Shown: piece by piece, positions 1-12,100 of the stretch
Layout of the letters: the number at the start of each line of letters is the position of its first letter
How positions within the stretch are numbered: position 1 is the stretch's first letter
Assembly (NCBI RefSeq): GCF_964019385.1
Contig: NC_088645.1
Coordinates: 29,109,294 to 29,173,293, forward strand
DNA from: Sycon ciliatum
Taxonomy: Eukaryota > Porifera > Calcarea > Leucosolenida > Sycettidae
DNA: 64,000 nucleotides
Direction of reading: 5' to 3'
The notes under the pieces: generated by a model
What the model saw: the letters and a program-made list of their open reading frames with translations, nothing else
The model's database searches: none
What the model was told of the DNA's origin: nothing
Position numbers and translations under genes: made by a program

Positions 1-3000
1 GCTTTGCTATGTGCATGAAACCCAGCGTTACGACAATGACCTAGCCGACTGTCTCTATTCTCAGTTGTCTGAGTTTTTCTATGTGCATGAAACCCAGCGT
101 TACGACAATGACCTAGCCGGCTGTCTCTATTCTCAGTTGTCTGAGTTTTTCTATGTGCATGAAACCCAGCGTTACGACAATGACCTAGCCGGCTGTCTCT
201 ATTCTCAGTTGTCTGAGTTTTGCTACGTGCATGAAACCCAGCGTTACGACAATGACCTAGCCGACTGTCTCTATTCTCAGTTGTCTGAGTTTTTCTATGT
301 GCATGAAACCCAGCGTTACGACAATGACCTAGCCGGCTGTCTCTATTCTCAGTTGTCTGAGTTTTGCTACGTGCATGAAACCCAGCGTTACGACAATGAC
401 CTAGCCGACTGTCTCTATTCTCAGTTGTCTGAGCTTTGCTATGTGCATGAAACCCAGCGTTACGACAATGACCTAGCCGGCTGTCTCTATTCTCAGTTGT
501 CTGAGCTTTGCTATGTGCATGAAACCCAGCGTTACGACAATGACCTAGCCGACTGTCTCTATTCTCAGTTGTCTGAGTTTTTCTATGTGCATGAAACCCA
601 GCGTTACGACAATGACCTAGCCGGCTGTCTCTATTCTCAGTTGTCTGAGTTTTTCTATGTGCATGAAACCCAGCGTTACGACAATGACCTAGCCGGCTGT
701 CTCTATTCTCAGTTGTCTGAGTTTTGCTACGTGCATGAAACCCAGCGTTACGACAATGACCTAGCCGACTGTCTCTATTCTCAGTTGTCTGAGCTTTGCT
801 ATGTGCATGAAACCCAGCGTTACGACAATGACCTAGCCGGCTGTCTCTATTCTCAGTTGTCTGAGTTTTTCTATGTGCATGAAACCCAGCGTTACGACAA
901 TGACCTAGCCGGCTGTCTCTATTCTCAGTTGTCTGAGCTTTGCTATGTGCATGAAACCCAGCGTTACGACAATGACCTAGCCGGCTGTCTCTATTCTCAG
1001 TTGTCTGAGCTTTGCTATGTGCATGAAACCCAGCGTTACGACAATGACCTAGCCGGCTGTCTCTATTCTCAGTTGTCTGAGCTTTGCTATGTGCATGAAA
1101 CCCAGCGTTACGACAATGACCTAGCCGGCTGTCTCTATTCTCAGTTGTCTGAGCTTTGCTATGTGCATGAAACCCAGCGTTACGACAATGACCTAGCCGA
1201 CTGTCTCTATTCTCAGTTGTCTGAGCTTTGCTATGTGCATGAAACCCAGCGTTACGACAATGACCTAGCCGACTGTCTCTATTCTCAGTTGTCTGAGTTT
1301 TTCTATGTGCATGAAACCCAGCGTTACGACAATGACCTAGCCGGCTGTCTCTATTCTCAGTTGTCTGAGTTTTTCTATGTGCATGAAACCCAGCGTTACG
1401 ACAATGACCTAGCCGGCTGTCTCTATTCTCAGTTGTCTGAGTTTTGCTACGTGCATGAAACCCAGCGTTACGACAATGACCTAGCCGACTGTCTCTATTC
1501 TCAGTTGTCTGAGTTTTTCTATGTGCATGAAACCCAGCGTTACGACAATGACCTAGCCGGCTGTCTCTATTCTCAGTTGTCTGAGTTTTGCTACGTGCAT
1601 GAAACCCAGCGTTACGACAATGACCTAGCCGACTGTCTCTATTCTCAGTTGTCTGAGCTTTGCTATGTGCATGAAACCCAGCGTTACGACAATGACCTAG
1701 CCGGCTGTCTCTATTCTCAGTTGTCTGAGCTTTGCTATGTGCATGAAACCCAGCGTTACGACAATGACCTAGCCGACTGTCTCTATTCTCAGTTGTCTGA
1801 GTTTTTCTATGTGCATGAAACCCAGCGTTACGACAATGACCTAGCCGACTGTCTCTATTCTCAGTTGTCTGAGCTTTGCTATGTGCATGAAACCCAGCGT
1901 TACGACAATGACCTAGCCGACTGTCTCTATTCTCAGTTGTCTGAGTTTTTCTATGTGCATGAAACCCAGCGTTACGACAATGACCTAGCCGACTGTCTCT
2001 ATTCTCAGTTGTCTGAGCTTTGCTATGTGCATGAAACCCAGCGTTACGACAATGACCTAGCCGACTGTCTCTATTCTCAGTTGTCTGAGTTTTTCTATGT
2101 GCATGAAACCCAGCGTTACGACAATGACCTAGCCGACTGTCTCTATTCTCAGTTGTCTGAGCTTTGCTATGTGCATGAAACCCAGCGTTACGACAATGAC
2201 CTAGCCGACTGTCTCTATTCTCAGTTGTCTGAGCTTTGCTATGTGCATGAAACCCAGCGTTACGACAATGACCTAGCCGACTGTCTCTATTCTCAGTTGT
2301 CTGAGTTTTTCTATGTGCATGAAACCCAGCGTTACGACAATGACCTAGCCGGCTGTCTCTATTCTCAGTTGTCTGAGTTTTTCTATGTGCATGAAACCCA
2401 GCGTTACGACAATGACCTAGCCGGCTGTCTCTATTCTCAGTTGTCTGAGTTTTGCTACGTGCATGAAACCCAGCGTTACGACAATGACCTAGCCGACTGT
2501 CTCTATTCTCAGTTGTCTGAGCTTTGCTATGTGCATGAAACCCAGCGTTACGACAATGACCTAGCCGGCTGTCTCTATTCTCAGTTGTCTGAGTTTTTCT
2601 ATGTGCATGAAACCCAGCGTTACGACAATGACCTAGCCGACTGTCTCTATTCTCAGTTGTCTGAGTTTTTCTATGTGCATGAAACCCAGCGTTACGACAA
2701 TGACCTAGCCGGCTGTCTCTATTCTCAGTTGTCTGAGTTTTTCTATGTGCATGAAACCCAGCGTTACGACAATGACCTAGCCGGCTGTCTCTATTCTCAG
2801 TTGTCTGAGTTTTGCTACGTGCATGAAACCCAGCGTTACGACAATGACCTAGCCGACTGTCTCTATTCTCAGTTGTCTGAGCTTTGCTATGTGCATGAAA
2901 CCCAGCGTTACGACAATGACCTAGCCGGCTGTCTCTATTCTCAGTTGTCTGAGTTTTTCTATGTGCATGAAACCCAGCGTTACGACAATGACCTAGCCGG

Positions 3001-4890
3001 CTGTCTCTATTCTCAGTTGTCTGAGCTTTGCTATGTGCATGAAACCCAGCGTTACGACAATGACCTAGCCGGCTGTCTCTATTCTCAGTTGTCTGAGCTT
3101 TGCTATGTGCATGAAACCCAGCGTTACGACAATGACCTAGCCGGCTGTCTCTATTCTCAGTTGTCTGAGTTTTTCTATGTGCATGAAACCCAGCGTTACG
3201 ACAATGACCTAGCCGGCTGTCTCTATTCTCAGTTGTCTGAGCTTTGCTATGTGCATGAAACCCAGCGTTACGACAATGACCTAGCCGACTGTCTCTATTC
3301 TCAGTTGTCTGAGCTTTGCTATGTGCATGAAACCCAGCGTTACGACAATGACCTAGCCGGCTGTCTCTATTCTCAGTTGTCTGAGCTTTGGTATGTGCAT
3401 GAAACCCAGCGTTACGACAATGACCTAGCCGACTGTCTCTATTCTCAGTTGTCTGAGTTTTTCTATGTGCATGAAACCCAGCGTTACGACAATGACCTAG
3501 CCGACTGTCTCTATTCTCAGTTGTCTGAGCTTTGCTATGTGCATGAAACCCAGCGTTACGACAATGACCTAGCCGACTGTCTCTATTCTCAGTTGTCTGA
3601 GTTTTTCTATGTGCATGAAACCCAGCGTTACGACAATGACCTAGCCGACTGTCTCTATTCTCAGTTGTCTGAGCTTTGCTATGTGCATGAAACCCAGCGT
3701 TACGACAATGACCTAGCCGACTGTCTCTATTCTCAGTTGTCTGAGTTTTTCTATGTGCATGAAACCCAGCCTTACGACAATGACCTAGCCGGCTGTCTCT
3801 ATTCTCAGTTGTCTGAGTTTTGCTACGTGCATGAAACCCAGCGTTACGACAATGACCTAGCCGACTGTCTCTATTCTCAGTTGTCTGAGCTTTGCTATGT
3901 GCATGAAACCCAGCGTTACGACAATGACCTAGCCGGCTGTCTCTATTCTCAGTTGTCTGAGCTTTGCTATGTGCATGAAACCCAGCGTTACGACAATGAC
4001 CTAGCCGACTGTCTCTATTCTCAGTTGTCTGAGTTTTTCTATGTGCATGAAACCCAGCGTTACGACAATGACCTAGCCGACTGTCTCTATTCTCAGTTGT
4101 CTGAGCTTTGCTATGTGCATGAAACCCAGCGTTACGACAATGACCTAGCCGACTGTCTCTATTCTCAGTTGTCTGAGTTTTTCTATGTGCATGAAACCCA
4201 GCGTTACGACAATGACCTAGCCGACTGTCTCTATTCTCAGTTGTCTGAGCTTTGCTATGTGCATGAAACCCAGCGTTACGACAATGACCTAGCCGACTGT
4301 CTCTATTCTCAGTTGTCTGAGTTTTTCTATGTGCATGAAACCCAGCGTTACGACAATGACCTAGCCGACTGTCTCTATTCTCAGTTGTCTGAGCTTTGCT
4401 ATGTGCATGAAACCCAGCGTTACGACAATGACCTAGCCGACTGTCTCTATTCTCAGTTGTCTGAGTTTTTCTATGTGCATGAAACCCAGCGTTACGACAA
4501 TGACCTAGCCGACTGTCTCTATTCTCAGTTGTCTGAGCTTTGCTATGTGCATGAAACCCAGCGTTACGACAATGACCTAGCCGACTGTCTCTATTCTCAG
4601 TTGTCTGAGCTTTGCTATGTGCATGAAACCCAGCGTTACGACAATGACCTAGCCGACTGTCTCTATTCTCAGTTGTCTGAGTTTTTCTATGTGCATGAAA
4701 CCCAGCGTTACGACAATGACCTAGCCGGCTGTCTCTATTCTCAGTTGTCTGAGTTTTTCTATGTGCATGAAACCCAGCGTTACGACAATGACCTAGCCGG
4801 CTGTCTCTATTCTCAGTTGTCTGAGTTTTGCTACGTGCATGAAACCCAGCGTTACGACAATGACCTAGCCGACTGTCTCTATTCTCAGTT
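1..4890 (+). repeat. 72-bp satellite array, left block (about 68 units)
   Basis: Head-to-tail units of exactly 72 bp with very low divergence. Most differences sit at a few positions: GTTTTTC / GCTTTGC / GTTTTGC with TAT/TAC, and GAC/GGC. The left edge is outside the window. The right edge stops mid-unit at ...CTCAGTT, and the array resumes in exact phase at 9122 beyond a mobile element. One plus frame is open for 1,675 codons because 72 is a multiple of three and the unit has no stop in that frame; one minus frame is also open. Three of the four common variable sites change the amino acid, which does not look like a conserved protein repeat. I call it satellite, not gene. Confidence 0.95.
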
Positions 4891-5506
4891 AGCCCCATCC
4901 CTCACACAAACAAGTCAACAAAGAGGCATCTTTGGATTGAGGAGTGCTGGTTTCGAAACAACTGGTTTGAAGCTCAAAGTAGAGCTGGCGTTAGCTCAGA
5001 GCAGAGCTGCTGTTAGCTCAGAGCAGAGCTGCTGTTAGCTCAAAGTAGAGCTGCTGTTAGCTCAAAGTAGAGCTGCGGTTAGCTCAAAGTAGAGCTGCTG
5101 TTAGCTCAAAGTAGAGCTGCGGTTAGCTCAAAGTAGAGCTGCTGTTAGCTCAAAGTAGAGCTGCTGTTAGCTCAAAGTAGAGCTGCTGTTAGCTCAAGGT
5201 AGAGCTGCTGTTAGCTCAAAGTAGAGCTGCTGTTAGCTCAAAGTAGAGCTGCGGTTAGCTCAAAGTAGAGCTGCGGTTAGCTCAAAGTAGAGCTGCTGTT
5301 AGCTCAAAGTAGAGCTGCGGTTAGCTCAAAGTAGAGCTGCTGTTAGCTCAAAGTAGAGCTGCTGTTAGCTCAAAGTAGAGCTGCTGTTAGCTCAAAGTAG
5401 AGCTGCTGTTAGCTCAACGTAGAGCTGCAATGCTAAATGGATGTAATATAGCGCAAGGCAGAGCCGCAGCAAATAGCTAGATAACACCAGTTGTGAGAGT
5501 GGACCC
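4889..5506 (-). repeat. B2 split direct repeat, outer copy
   Basis: 618-bp segment repeated at 5785-6402 with the same length and, by eye, the same internal variant order. It starts with the TT shared with the satellite, then AGCCCCATCC. It contains about 21 units of a 22-bp repeat (about 4971-5428), each carrying AGCTC and GAGCT separated by 6 nt. It forms the left junction with the satellite. Confidence 0.9.
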
Positions 5507-5598
5507 GATTAGTGGGTACGATAATTATGATGGTGCGAATAAGTTGGATAGGGAGGGATGGCGGGAAAAGAAACACTGCTGAAGCACGATCCGTTGTC
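5507..5598. other. Spacer between A2 and B2
   Basis: 92 bp that occur only once, between the outer B copy and the internal A copy. In YR elements with split direct repeats a short region between A2 and B2 is usual. No ORF or motif is recognised in it. Confidence 0.6.
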
Positions 5599-5786
5599 TG
5601 GAAGAGCACAACAGGGCAAGCAAGATTTGTTTTTCTTTTCCGCAAAATGGGCTGGTGCCATTTGTGATTACGCAGCAAAACAAAGCGCATGACGTCAGTC
5701 TTGAATGCAGTACAAAGCAATGCAGTGCAGTTCGTGCGCTAGTTCGGATTGTTGCTAACAAGTACTAGCACAGCTAGTACACCATT
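5599..5786 (-). repeat. A2 split direct repeat, internal copy
   Basis: 188-bp segment repeated at 8934-9121, differing at two adjacent bases (TTCGTG versus TGTGTG near the right end). It abuts B1 through a shared TT, giving the internal B1A2 junction that corresponds to the joint of a circular intermediate. Confidence 0.88.
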
Positions 5787-6402
5787 AGCCCCATCCCTCA
5801 CACAAACAAGTCAACAAAGAGGCATCTTTGGATTGAGGAGTGCTGGTTTCGAAACAACTGGTTTGAAGCTCAAAGTAGAGCTGGCGTTAGCTCAGAGCAG
5901 AGCTGCTGTTAGCTCAGAGCAGAGCTGCTGTTAGCTCAAAGTAGAGCTGCTGTTAGCTCAAAGTAGAGCTGCGGTTAGCTCAAAGTAGAGCTGCTGTTAG
6001 CTCAAAGTAGAGCTGCGGTTAGCTCAAAGTAGAGCTGCTGTTAGCTCAAAGTAGAGCTGCTGTTAGCTCAAAGTAGAGCTGCTGTTAGCTCAAGGTAGAG
6101 CTGCTGTTAGCTCAAAGTAGAGCTGCTGTTAGCTCAAAGTAGAGCTGCGGTTAGCTCAAAGTAGAGCTGCGGTTAGCTCAAAGTAGAGCTGCTGTTAGCT
6201 CAAAGTAGAGCTGCGGTTAGCTCAAAGTAGAGCTGCTGTTAGCTCAAAGTAGAGCTGCTGTTAGCTCAAAGTAGAGCTGCTGTTAGCTCAAAGTAGAGCT
6301 GCTGTTAGCTCAACGTAGAGCTGCAATGCTAAATGGATGTAATATAGCGCAAGGCAGAGCCGCAGCAAATAGCTAGATAACACCAGTTGTGAGAGTGGAC
6401 CC
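5785..6402 (-). repeat. B1 split direct repeat, internal copy
   Basis: 618 bp matching 4889-5506, including the same order of GCTG/GCGG unit variants in the 22-bp tandem (about 5867-6324) and the same single CAAGG variant unit. It lies directly after A2 on the plus strand and next to the 3' end of the recombinase region. Confidence 0.9.
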
Positions 6403-6522
6403 ATGAAACCAGCACTCCGTTAGCTAAGCACTATTGACGCACAGCAAGGGTCAATTTATGTCAGCACAGGCAAGCATTGCGCAGCTAGAGTTCAGTAGCT
6501 CATTACTCACCCGAGTTGGGGA

Positions 6523-7068
6523 TCATGGCATCCATGGCACGGCAGCAAGCCGGGACGATAGCTGGCGCTTAGCGCTTGTTGTAGTCCGGATGTAGCATAG
6601 ACACGCATCGCTCTTTCCACTGACCTGCCACTCGGAAGAAGGAGTCGGGGCACTAGCCATAGCAGCGGTGGTGGCTGCACCAATGTAGACCGAATGCCCG
6701 GAGTAGTTCGACTGGGATGGTACACCGGCCGCAGCGACAAGAGACCATACTGTTACTGTGAATGACTGCCTGGTCAGCTGCTGTCTGTTCGAGAGTACGA
6801 ACAAGAGTTGCTCTGGTCCCTCGCGACGAGTGACAAATGGGTAGCTAACAATGGCACGGACCGGGCAGTACGGCGGTACAGACGGGCCAATGTCACTAGT
6901 AACGCCTTTACCGAATGGGTCCGTCTTGGATGAAAGCAGGAAGAGTTGCAAGCGTCCGTCACCAGGGGAGCTAGTACAGCCCCGTGTGATGCCATTAGTG
7001 AATTCAGCACACCGAAGAAATCCAAAGAAGCAGCATGGCGGCTTGGTAGAGCAGCTTGTCATGGCCAT
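6523..7068 (-). pseudogene. Tyrosine recombinase of the YR retroelement, damaged
   Basis: The 181-codon minus ORF carries the C-terminal half of a DIRS-type tyrosine recombinase. A conserved LLSSKTDPFGKG-type stretch is followed by the box with the GHS histidine and an IGAATTAA run, and by a YIR near the C-terminus that would hold the nucleophilic tyrosine. The box reads GHSVYIG where active family members have arginine in the H-x-x-R position (tyrosine here), and the usual GRW context before the tyrosine is degraded to VSGKS. Known role of the family: recombines a circular cDNA into the genome. Upstream sequence is frameshifted from the RT region, so no continuous gene remains. Fairly sure of the family; loss of activity is inference. 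Confidence 0.75.
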
Positions 7069-7241
7069 TCAGGATACTACTTTTCCGGCGTGCATCCGTC
7101 AGGTGTCGTAGGATTGGCATAGTTATAGGAAGGCGAGGGGTGAGTACAGCCGTACCATGGCATCGCTGGATGCCCTTCAACACCCTCTCCAGAAGCCACG
7201 CATCTACTAAGGGGCCGGCAAACCCATTCTCAAGGTGGGCT

Positions 7242-8079
7242 TTATGCACCGCACTCGCATACACAGATACAGTTCAGGGCACGCTGATCATAGTTCACGC
7301 ATGAATGTGTGTCCAGGAACAATGACTCGGGCAGCAAAAGTGAGCTTCCCCAGGAGGGACTCGAGTTGACGCTGGCCGATGCTGAGCTCGCTGATAGTAG
7401 CCATGAGTAGCGCACGGATCTCGGACAGCTTGTCCTCTGGTAGCCGCAGTCTAGGAAAATACCAAGGTCAATGATGGTGATGGCCCTCGAGCTGGGATGG
7501 AGCAAAGAGGAGTGCCGAGATACGTGAATGCCCGGAGGGGGGTGGTGAGTTGCTGGTTGGCTGCAGCCAAACCAGTGGAGATATCGAGAAAGTCATCGAG
7601 GTAATGAAGCCGGTGATCTATAGCAAACTCGTGCTGCATGATCCAGTTGACTGCTGTGGCTACTGAGTCAAAGACGGCTGGGCTGGAGCGGAGGCCGAAA
7701 GGCAGAAAGCGCTCGTAGTAGTAGGAGCCTTCCCAGCGAAGTCCTGACGGCGGACTGGGATCTGCCGAAATGCACTGCGTACATCGAGCTTGGACAAATA
7801 CACAGGCTGTGGGCATGACATGATGATGTTGATCGCGTTGTCAATGCTCGCGTAGTGCAGAGAGAGCGGCTCGGCAGGAATGCTGTCGTTCGCGCCGGTG
7901 CCTTCCGGACTAGACAGATGGTGGATCATTCGCAGCTTGCCGTTCTTTTTGGGGATGGCACCAATACCAGAGCGGCGCATGAACTGAAATGGAGGTGACG
8001 GAAATGGGCCTGTGGTCTCGCTGCGGGCGCAGGAAGCAGCTAATTGCTCGGATATAAATGCCGAGTGAGTGAAAGCCAA
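7242..8079 (-). pseudogene. Reverse transcriptase and RNase H connection of the YR retroelement, frameshifted
   Basis: Three reading frames on the minus strand must be combined. 8079-7660 holds the N-terminal RT part: a PKKNGKLRMIHHLS stretch (template-binding region) and KLDVRSAFRQIPV (motif A with its Asp). 7816-7451 holds LPFGLRSSPAVF (motif B) and HYLDDFL (YLDD motif C). A third frame in about 7454-7294 holds the RT connection beginning LRLPEDKLSEIR and a LLGKLTFAARV run, ending in a TGA at about 7294. Motif spacing is that of DIRS-type RTs, which copy element RNA into DNA. At least two frameshifts and a stop make this a dead copy. The RNase H domain beyond the stop is not recognisable and is probably deleted. 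Confidence 0.8.
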
Positions 8080-8290
8080 GGGTAGATTATTAGAGAAAAC
8101 CGAAATGTCGTGTTGGCCGGCAGATCCAAGAGTAAAGCCACGGCGCAGCCCATGGAGAACATACGCAACGCATTATTGATATGAGTGGTTACGTAACAGG
8201 CGGGCAAAGTGGTCAGCTAGCAGTGTGGTGTCTGCAGAGTGTATAGGAAAGAAGCTACGTACCGAGTCAAGCTATTCAGTAGCCATTCTG

Positions 8291-8602
8291 CTAGGAGCGG
8301 CAGGGTGGCCGATTGGCTCCGCGCTGCTGCTGGTTGCACATGATGCATGGGTGGTCCTTGCCACACTGGCTGCAGGTGTGGGAGAAGCGGCACGACGACG
8401 AAGAACAGCGACCTCCATTGAAGTTGCGGCAGATTTCTTGGCTGTCGCTAGTATGGTTGCGACCACTGGAGGTAAATGCTGCTGGCTTGGGGACGAAAAG
8501 GACACAAACCGCCCCTGGATGGGCCGTCTTACATTGAGCGCATTTTGGGTGTGCATGGCCTGTGACAGCTATCTGCCATAGGTTCACGTCGATGGTGTCC
8601 AA
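8291..8602 (-). pseudogene. gag: Gag-like zinc-finger region of the YR retroelement
   Basis: A 103-codon minus ORF with a cysteine/histidine cluster near residues 58-89: C-x8-C-x5-C-x3-H (RNFNGGRC, then SCRFSHTC) followed by CSQCGKDHPCIMC. CCCH fingers followed by a second C/H knuckle are typical of the capsid-like protein of DIRS-type retroelements in animals. It lies upstream of RT on the same strand, in the expected order. The start is not conserved and the ORF is short compared with full gag proteins, so it is probably a remnant. RNA binding is inferred from family knowledge. Confidence 0.6.
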
Positions 8603-8933
8603 CCTCTTCGTGCCTGGTTACTGGGCCACGAGCAGCCGCAGCTGGCGGTCGTACTCTACCCAGGCGCTTGGGAAGAACTGGCGGTTAGCAGTCAGGATCA
8701 ACTGCTGGTACGCAATCAGTTCAGCAGTTCAGCAGTGCGGTGTAGGGCAGCAGCCGTGATAACAGACATGTATGTGGTCCATGCCTCGAGCCGGGTAGTT
8801 ACATGTATAATTATCGTGAACCTTGCGACGCACCTGCTTCGCGTACGGTCATCCGACTCAACGATATTTAGCTGGCTATCGTTATTCGGGCTGTGCACCA
8901 GCCGGAATGTTGGGCCGGAAGTGTGCAAGAATT

Positions 8934-9121
8934 TGGAAGAGCACAACAGGGCAAGCAAGATTTGTTTTTCTTTTCCGCAAAATGGGCTGGTGCCATTTGT
9001 GATTACGCAGCAAAACAAAGCGCATGACGTCAGTCTTGAATGCAGTACAAAGCAATGCAGTGCAGTGTGTGCGCTAGTTCGGATTGTTGCTAACAAGTAC
9101 TAGCACAGCTAGTACACCATT
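8934..9121 (-). repeat. A1 split direct repeat, outer copy
   Basis: 188 bp matching 5599-5786 apart from two bases. Its right end is the exact junction with the satellite (ACACCATT then GTCTGAG), so it is the 5' terminus of the minus-strand element. Confidence 0.88.
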
Positions 9122-12100
9122 GTCTGAGCTTTGCTATGTGCATGAAACCCAGCGTTACGACAATGACCTAGCCGGCTGTCTCTATTCTCAGTTGTCTGAG
9201 TTTTTCTATGTGCATGAAACCCAGCGTTACGACAATGACCTAGCCGACTGTCTCTATTCTCAGTTGTCTGAGTTTTTCTATGTGCATGAAACCCAGCGTT
9301 ACGACAATGACCTAGCCGGCTGTCTCTATTCTCAGTTGTCTGAGTTTTTCTATGTGCATGAAACCCAGCGTTACGACAATGACCTAGCCGGCTGTCTCTA
9401 TTCTCAGTTGTCTGAGTTTTGCTACGTGCATGAAACCCAGCGTTACGACAATGACCTAGCCGACTGTCTCTATTCTCAGTTGTCTGAGCTTTGCTATGTG
9501 CATGAAACCCAGCGTTACGACAATGACCTAGCCGGCTGTCTCTATTCTCAGTTGTCTGAGTTTTTCTATGTGCATGAAACCCAGCGTTACGACAATGACC
9601 TAGCCGGCTGTCTCTATTCTCAGTTGTCTGAGCTTTGCTATGTGCATGAAACCCAGCGTTACGACAATGACCTAGCCGGCTGTCTCTATTCTCAGTTGTC
9701 TGAGCTTTGCTATGTGCATGAAACCCAGCGTTACGACAATGACCTAGCCGGCTGTCTCTATTCTCAGTTGTCTGAGTTTTTCTATGTGCATGAAACCCAG
9801 CGTTACGACAATGACCTAGCCGGCTGTCTCTATTCTCAGTTGTCTGAGCTTTGCTATGTGCATGAAACCCAGCGTTACGACAATGACCTAGCCGACTGTC
9901 TCTATTCTCAGTTGTCTGAGCTTTGCTATGTGCATGAAACCCAGCGTTACGACAATGACCTAGCCGGCTGTCTCTATTCTCAGTTGTCTGAGCTTTGGTA
10001 TGTGCATGAAACCCAGCGTTACGACAATGACCTAGCCGACTGTCTCTATTCTCAGTTGTCTGAGTTTTTCTATGTGCATGAAACCCAGCGTTACGACAAT
10101 GACCTAGCCGACTGTCTCTATTCTCAGTTGTCTGAGCTTTGCTATGTGCATGAAACCCAGCGTTACGACAATGACCTAGCCGACTGTCTCTATTCTCAGT
10201 TGTCTGAGTTTTTCTATGTGCATGAAACCCAGCGTTAGGACAATGACCTAGCCGACTGTCTCTATTCTCAGTTGTCTGAGCTTTGCTATGTGCATGAAAC
10301 CCAGCGTTACGACAATGACCTAGCCGACTGTCTCTATTCTCAGTTGTCTGAGTTTTTCTATGTGCATGAAACCCAGCGTTACGACAATGACCTAGCCGAC
10401 TGTCTCTATTCTCAGTTGTCTGAGCTTTGCTATGTGCATGAAACCCAGCGTTACGACAATGACCTAGCCGACTGTCTCTATTCTCAGTTGTCTGAGTTTT
10501 TCTATGTGCATGAAACCCAGCGTTACGACAATGACCTAGCCGACTGTCTCTATTCTCAGTTGTCTGAGCTTTGCTATGTGCATGAAACCCAGCGTTACGA
10601 CAATGACCTAGCCGACTGTCTCTATTCTCAGTTGTCTGAGCTTTGCTATGTGCATGAAACCCAGCGTTACGACAATGACCTAGCCGACTGTCTCTATTCT
10701 CAGTTGTCTGAGTTTTTCTATGTGCATGAAACCCAGCGTTACGACAATGACCTAGCCGGCTGTCTCTATTCTCAGTTGTCTGAGTTTTTCTATGTGCATG
10801 AAACCCAGCGTTACGACAATGACCTAGCCGGCTGTCTCTATTCTCAGTTGTCTGAGTTTTGCTACGTGCATGAAACCCAGCGTTACGACAATGACCTAGC
10901 CGACTGTCTCTATTCTCAGTTGTCTGAGCTTTGCTATGTGCATGAAACCCAGCGTTACGACAATGACCTAGCCGGCTGTCTCTATTCTCAGTTGTCTGAG
11001 TTTTTCTATGTGCATGAAACCCAGCGTTACGACAATGACCTAGCCGACTGTCTCTATTCTCAGTTGTCTGAGTTTTTCTATGTGCATGAAACCCAGCGTT
11101 ACGACAATGACCTAGCCGGCTGTCTCTATTCTCAGTTGTCTGAGTTTTTCTATGTGCATGAAACCCAGCGTTACGACAATGACCTAGCCGGCTGTCTCTA
11201 TTCTCAGTTGTCTGAGTTTTGCTACGTGCATGAAACCCAGCGTTACGACAATGACCTAGCCGACTGTCTCTATTCTCAGTTGTCTGAGCTTTGCTATGTG
11301 CATGAAACCCAGCGTTACGACAATGACCTAGCCCGCTGTCTCTATTCTCAGTTGTCTGAGCTTTGCTATGTGCATGAAACCCAGCGTTACGACAATGACC
11401 TAGCCGACTGTCTCTATTCTCAGTTGTCTGAGTTTTTCTATGTGCATGAAACCCAGCGTTACGACAATGACCTAGCCGACTGTCTCTATTCTCAGTTGTC
11501 TGAGCTTTGCTATGTGCATGAAACCCAGCGTTACGACAATGACCTAGCCGACTGTCTCTATTCTCAGTTGTCTGAGTTTTTCTATGTGCATGAAACCCAG
11601 CGTTACGACAATGACCTAGCCGACTGTCTCTATTCTCAGTTGTCTGAGCTTTGCTATGTGCATGAAACCCAGCGTTACGACAATGACCTAGCCGACTGTC
11701 TCTATTCTCAGTTGTCTGAGTTTTTCTATGTGCATGAAACCCAGCGTTACGACAATGACCTAGCCGACTGTCTCTATTCTCAGTTGTCTGAGCTTTGCTA
11801 TGTGCATGAAACCCAACGTTACGACAATGACCTAGCCGACTGTCTCTATTCTCAGTTGTCTGAGTTTTTCTATGTGCATGAAACCCAGCGTTACGACAAT
11901 GACCTAGCCGACTGTCTCTATTCTCAGTTGTCTGAGCTTTGCTATGTGCATGAAACCCAGCGTTACGACAATGACCTAGCCGACTGTCTCTATTCTCAGT
12001 TGTCTGAGCTTTGCTATGTGCATGAAACCCAGCGTTACGACAATGACCTAGCCGACTGTCTCTATTCTCAGTTGTCTGAGTTTTTCTATGTGCATGAAAC

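Larger units (their letters stand above)
4891..9121 (-). mobile_element. Tyrosine-recombinase retrotransposon with split direct repeats (PAT/Ngaro-like architecture)
   Basis: Read on the minus strand the order is A1 (9121-8934), gag zinc-finger region, RT with RNase H connection, tyrosine recombinase, B1 (6402-5785), A2 (5786-5599), a 92-bp spacer (5598-5507) and B2 (5506-4889). A1=A2 (188 bp) and B1=B2 (618 bp). The A1-ORFs-B1A2-B2 order is the split-direct-repeat plan known for PAT/Ngaro-type YR retroelements. Removing 4891-9121 restores a perfect 72-bp satellite phase, so both ends are exact and there is no target-site duplication beyond a shared TT. The coding part has several frameshifts, so this copy cannot move on its own. 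Clade within YR elements (DIRS, PAT, Ngaro) is inferred from repeats and motifs only. Confidence 0.88.

Noticed and set aside
11-5038. 1,675-codon ORF as a giant repeat protein
   Set aside because: Openness follows from the 72-bp unit length; variable sites are mostly non-synonymous, and the ORF runs on into the B2 repeat of an inserted retroelement.
8225-8581. Plus-strand ORFs over the YR element gag
   Set aside because: Shadows of the minus-strand zinc-finger frame, which carries the recognisable C/H pattern.
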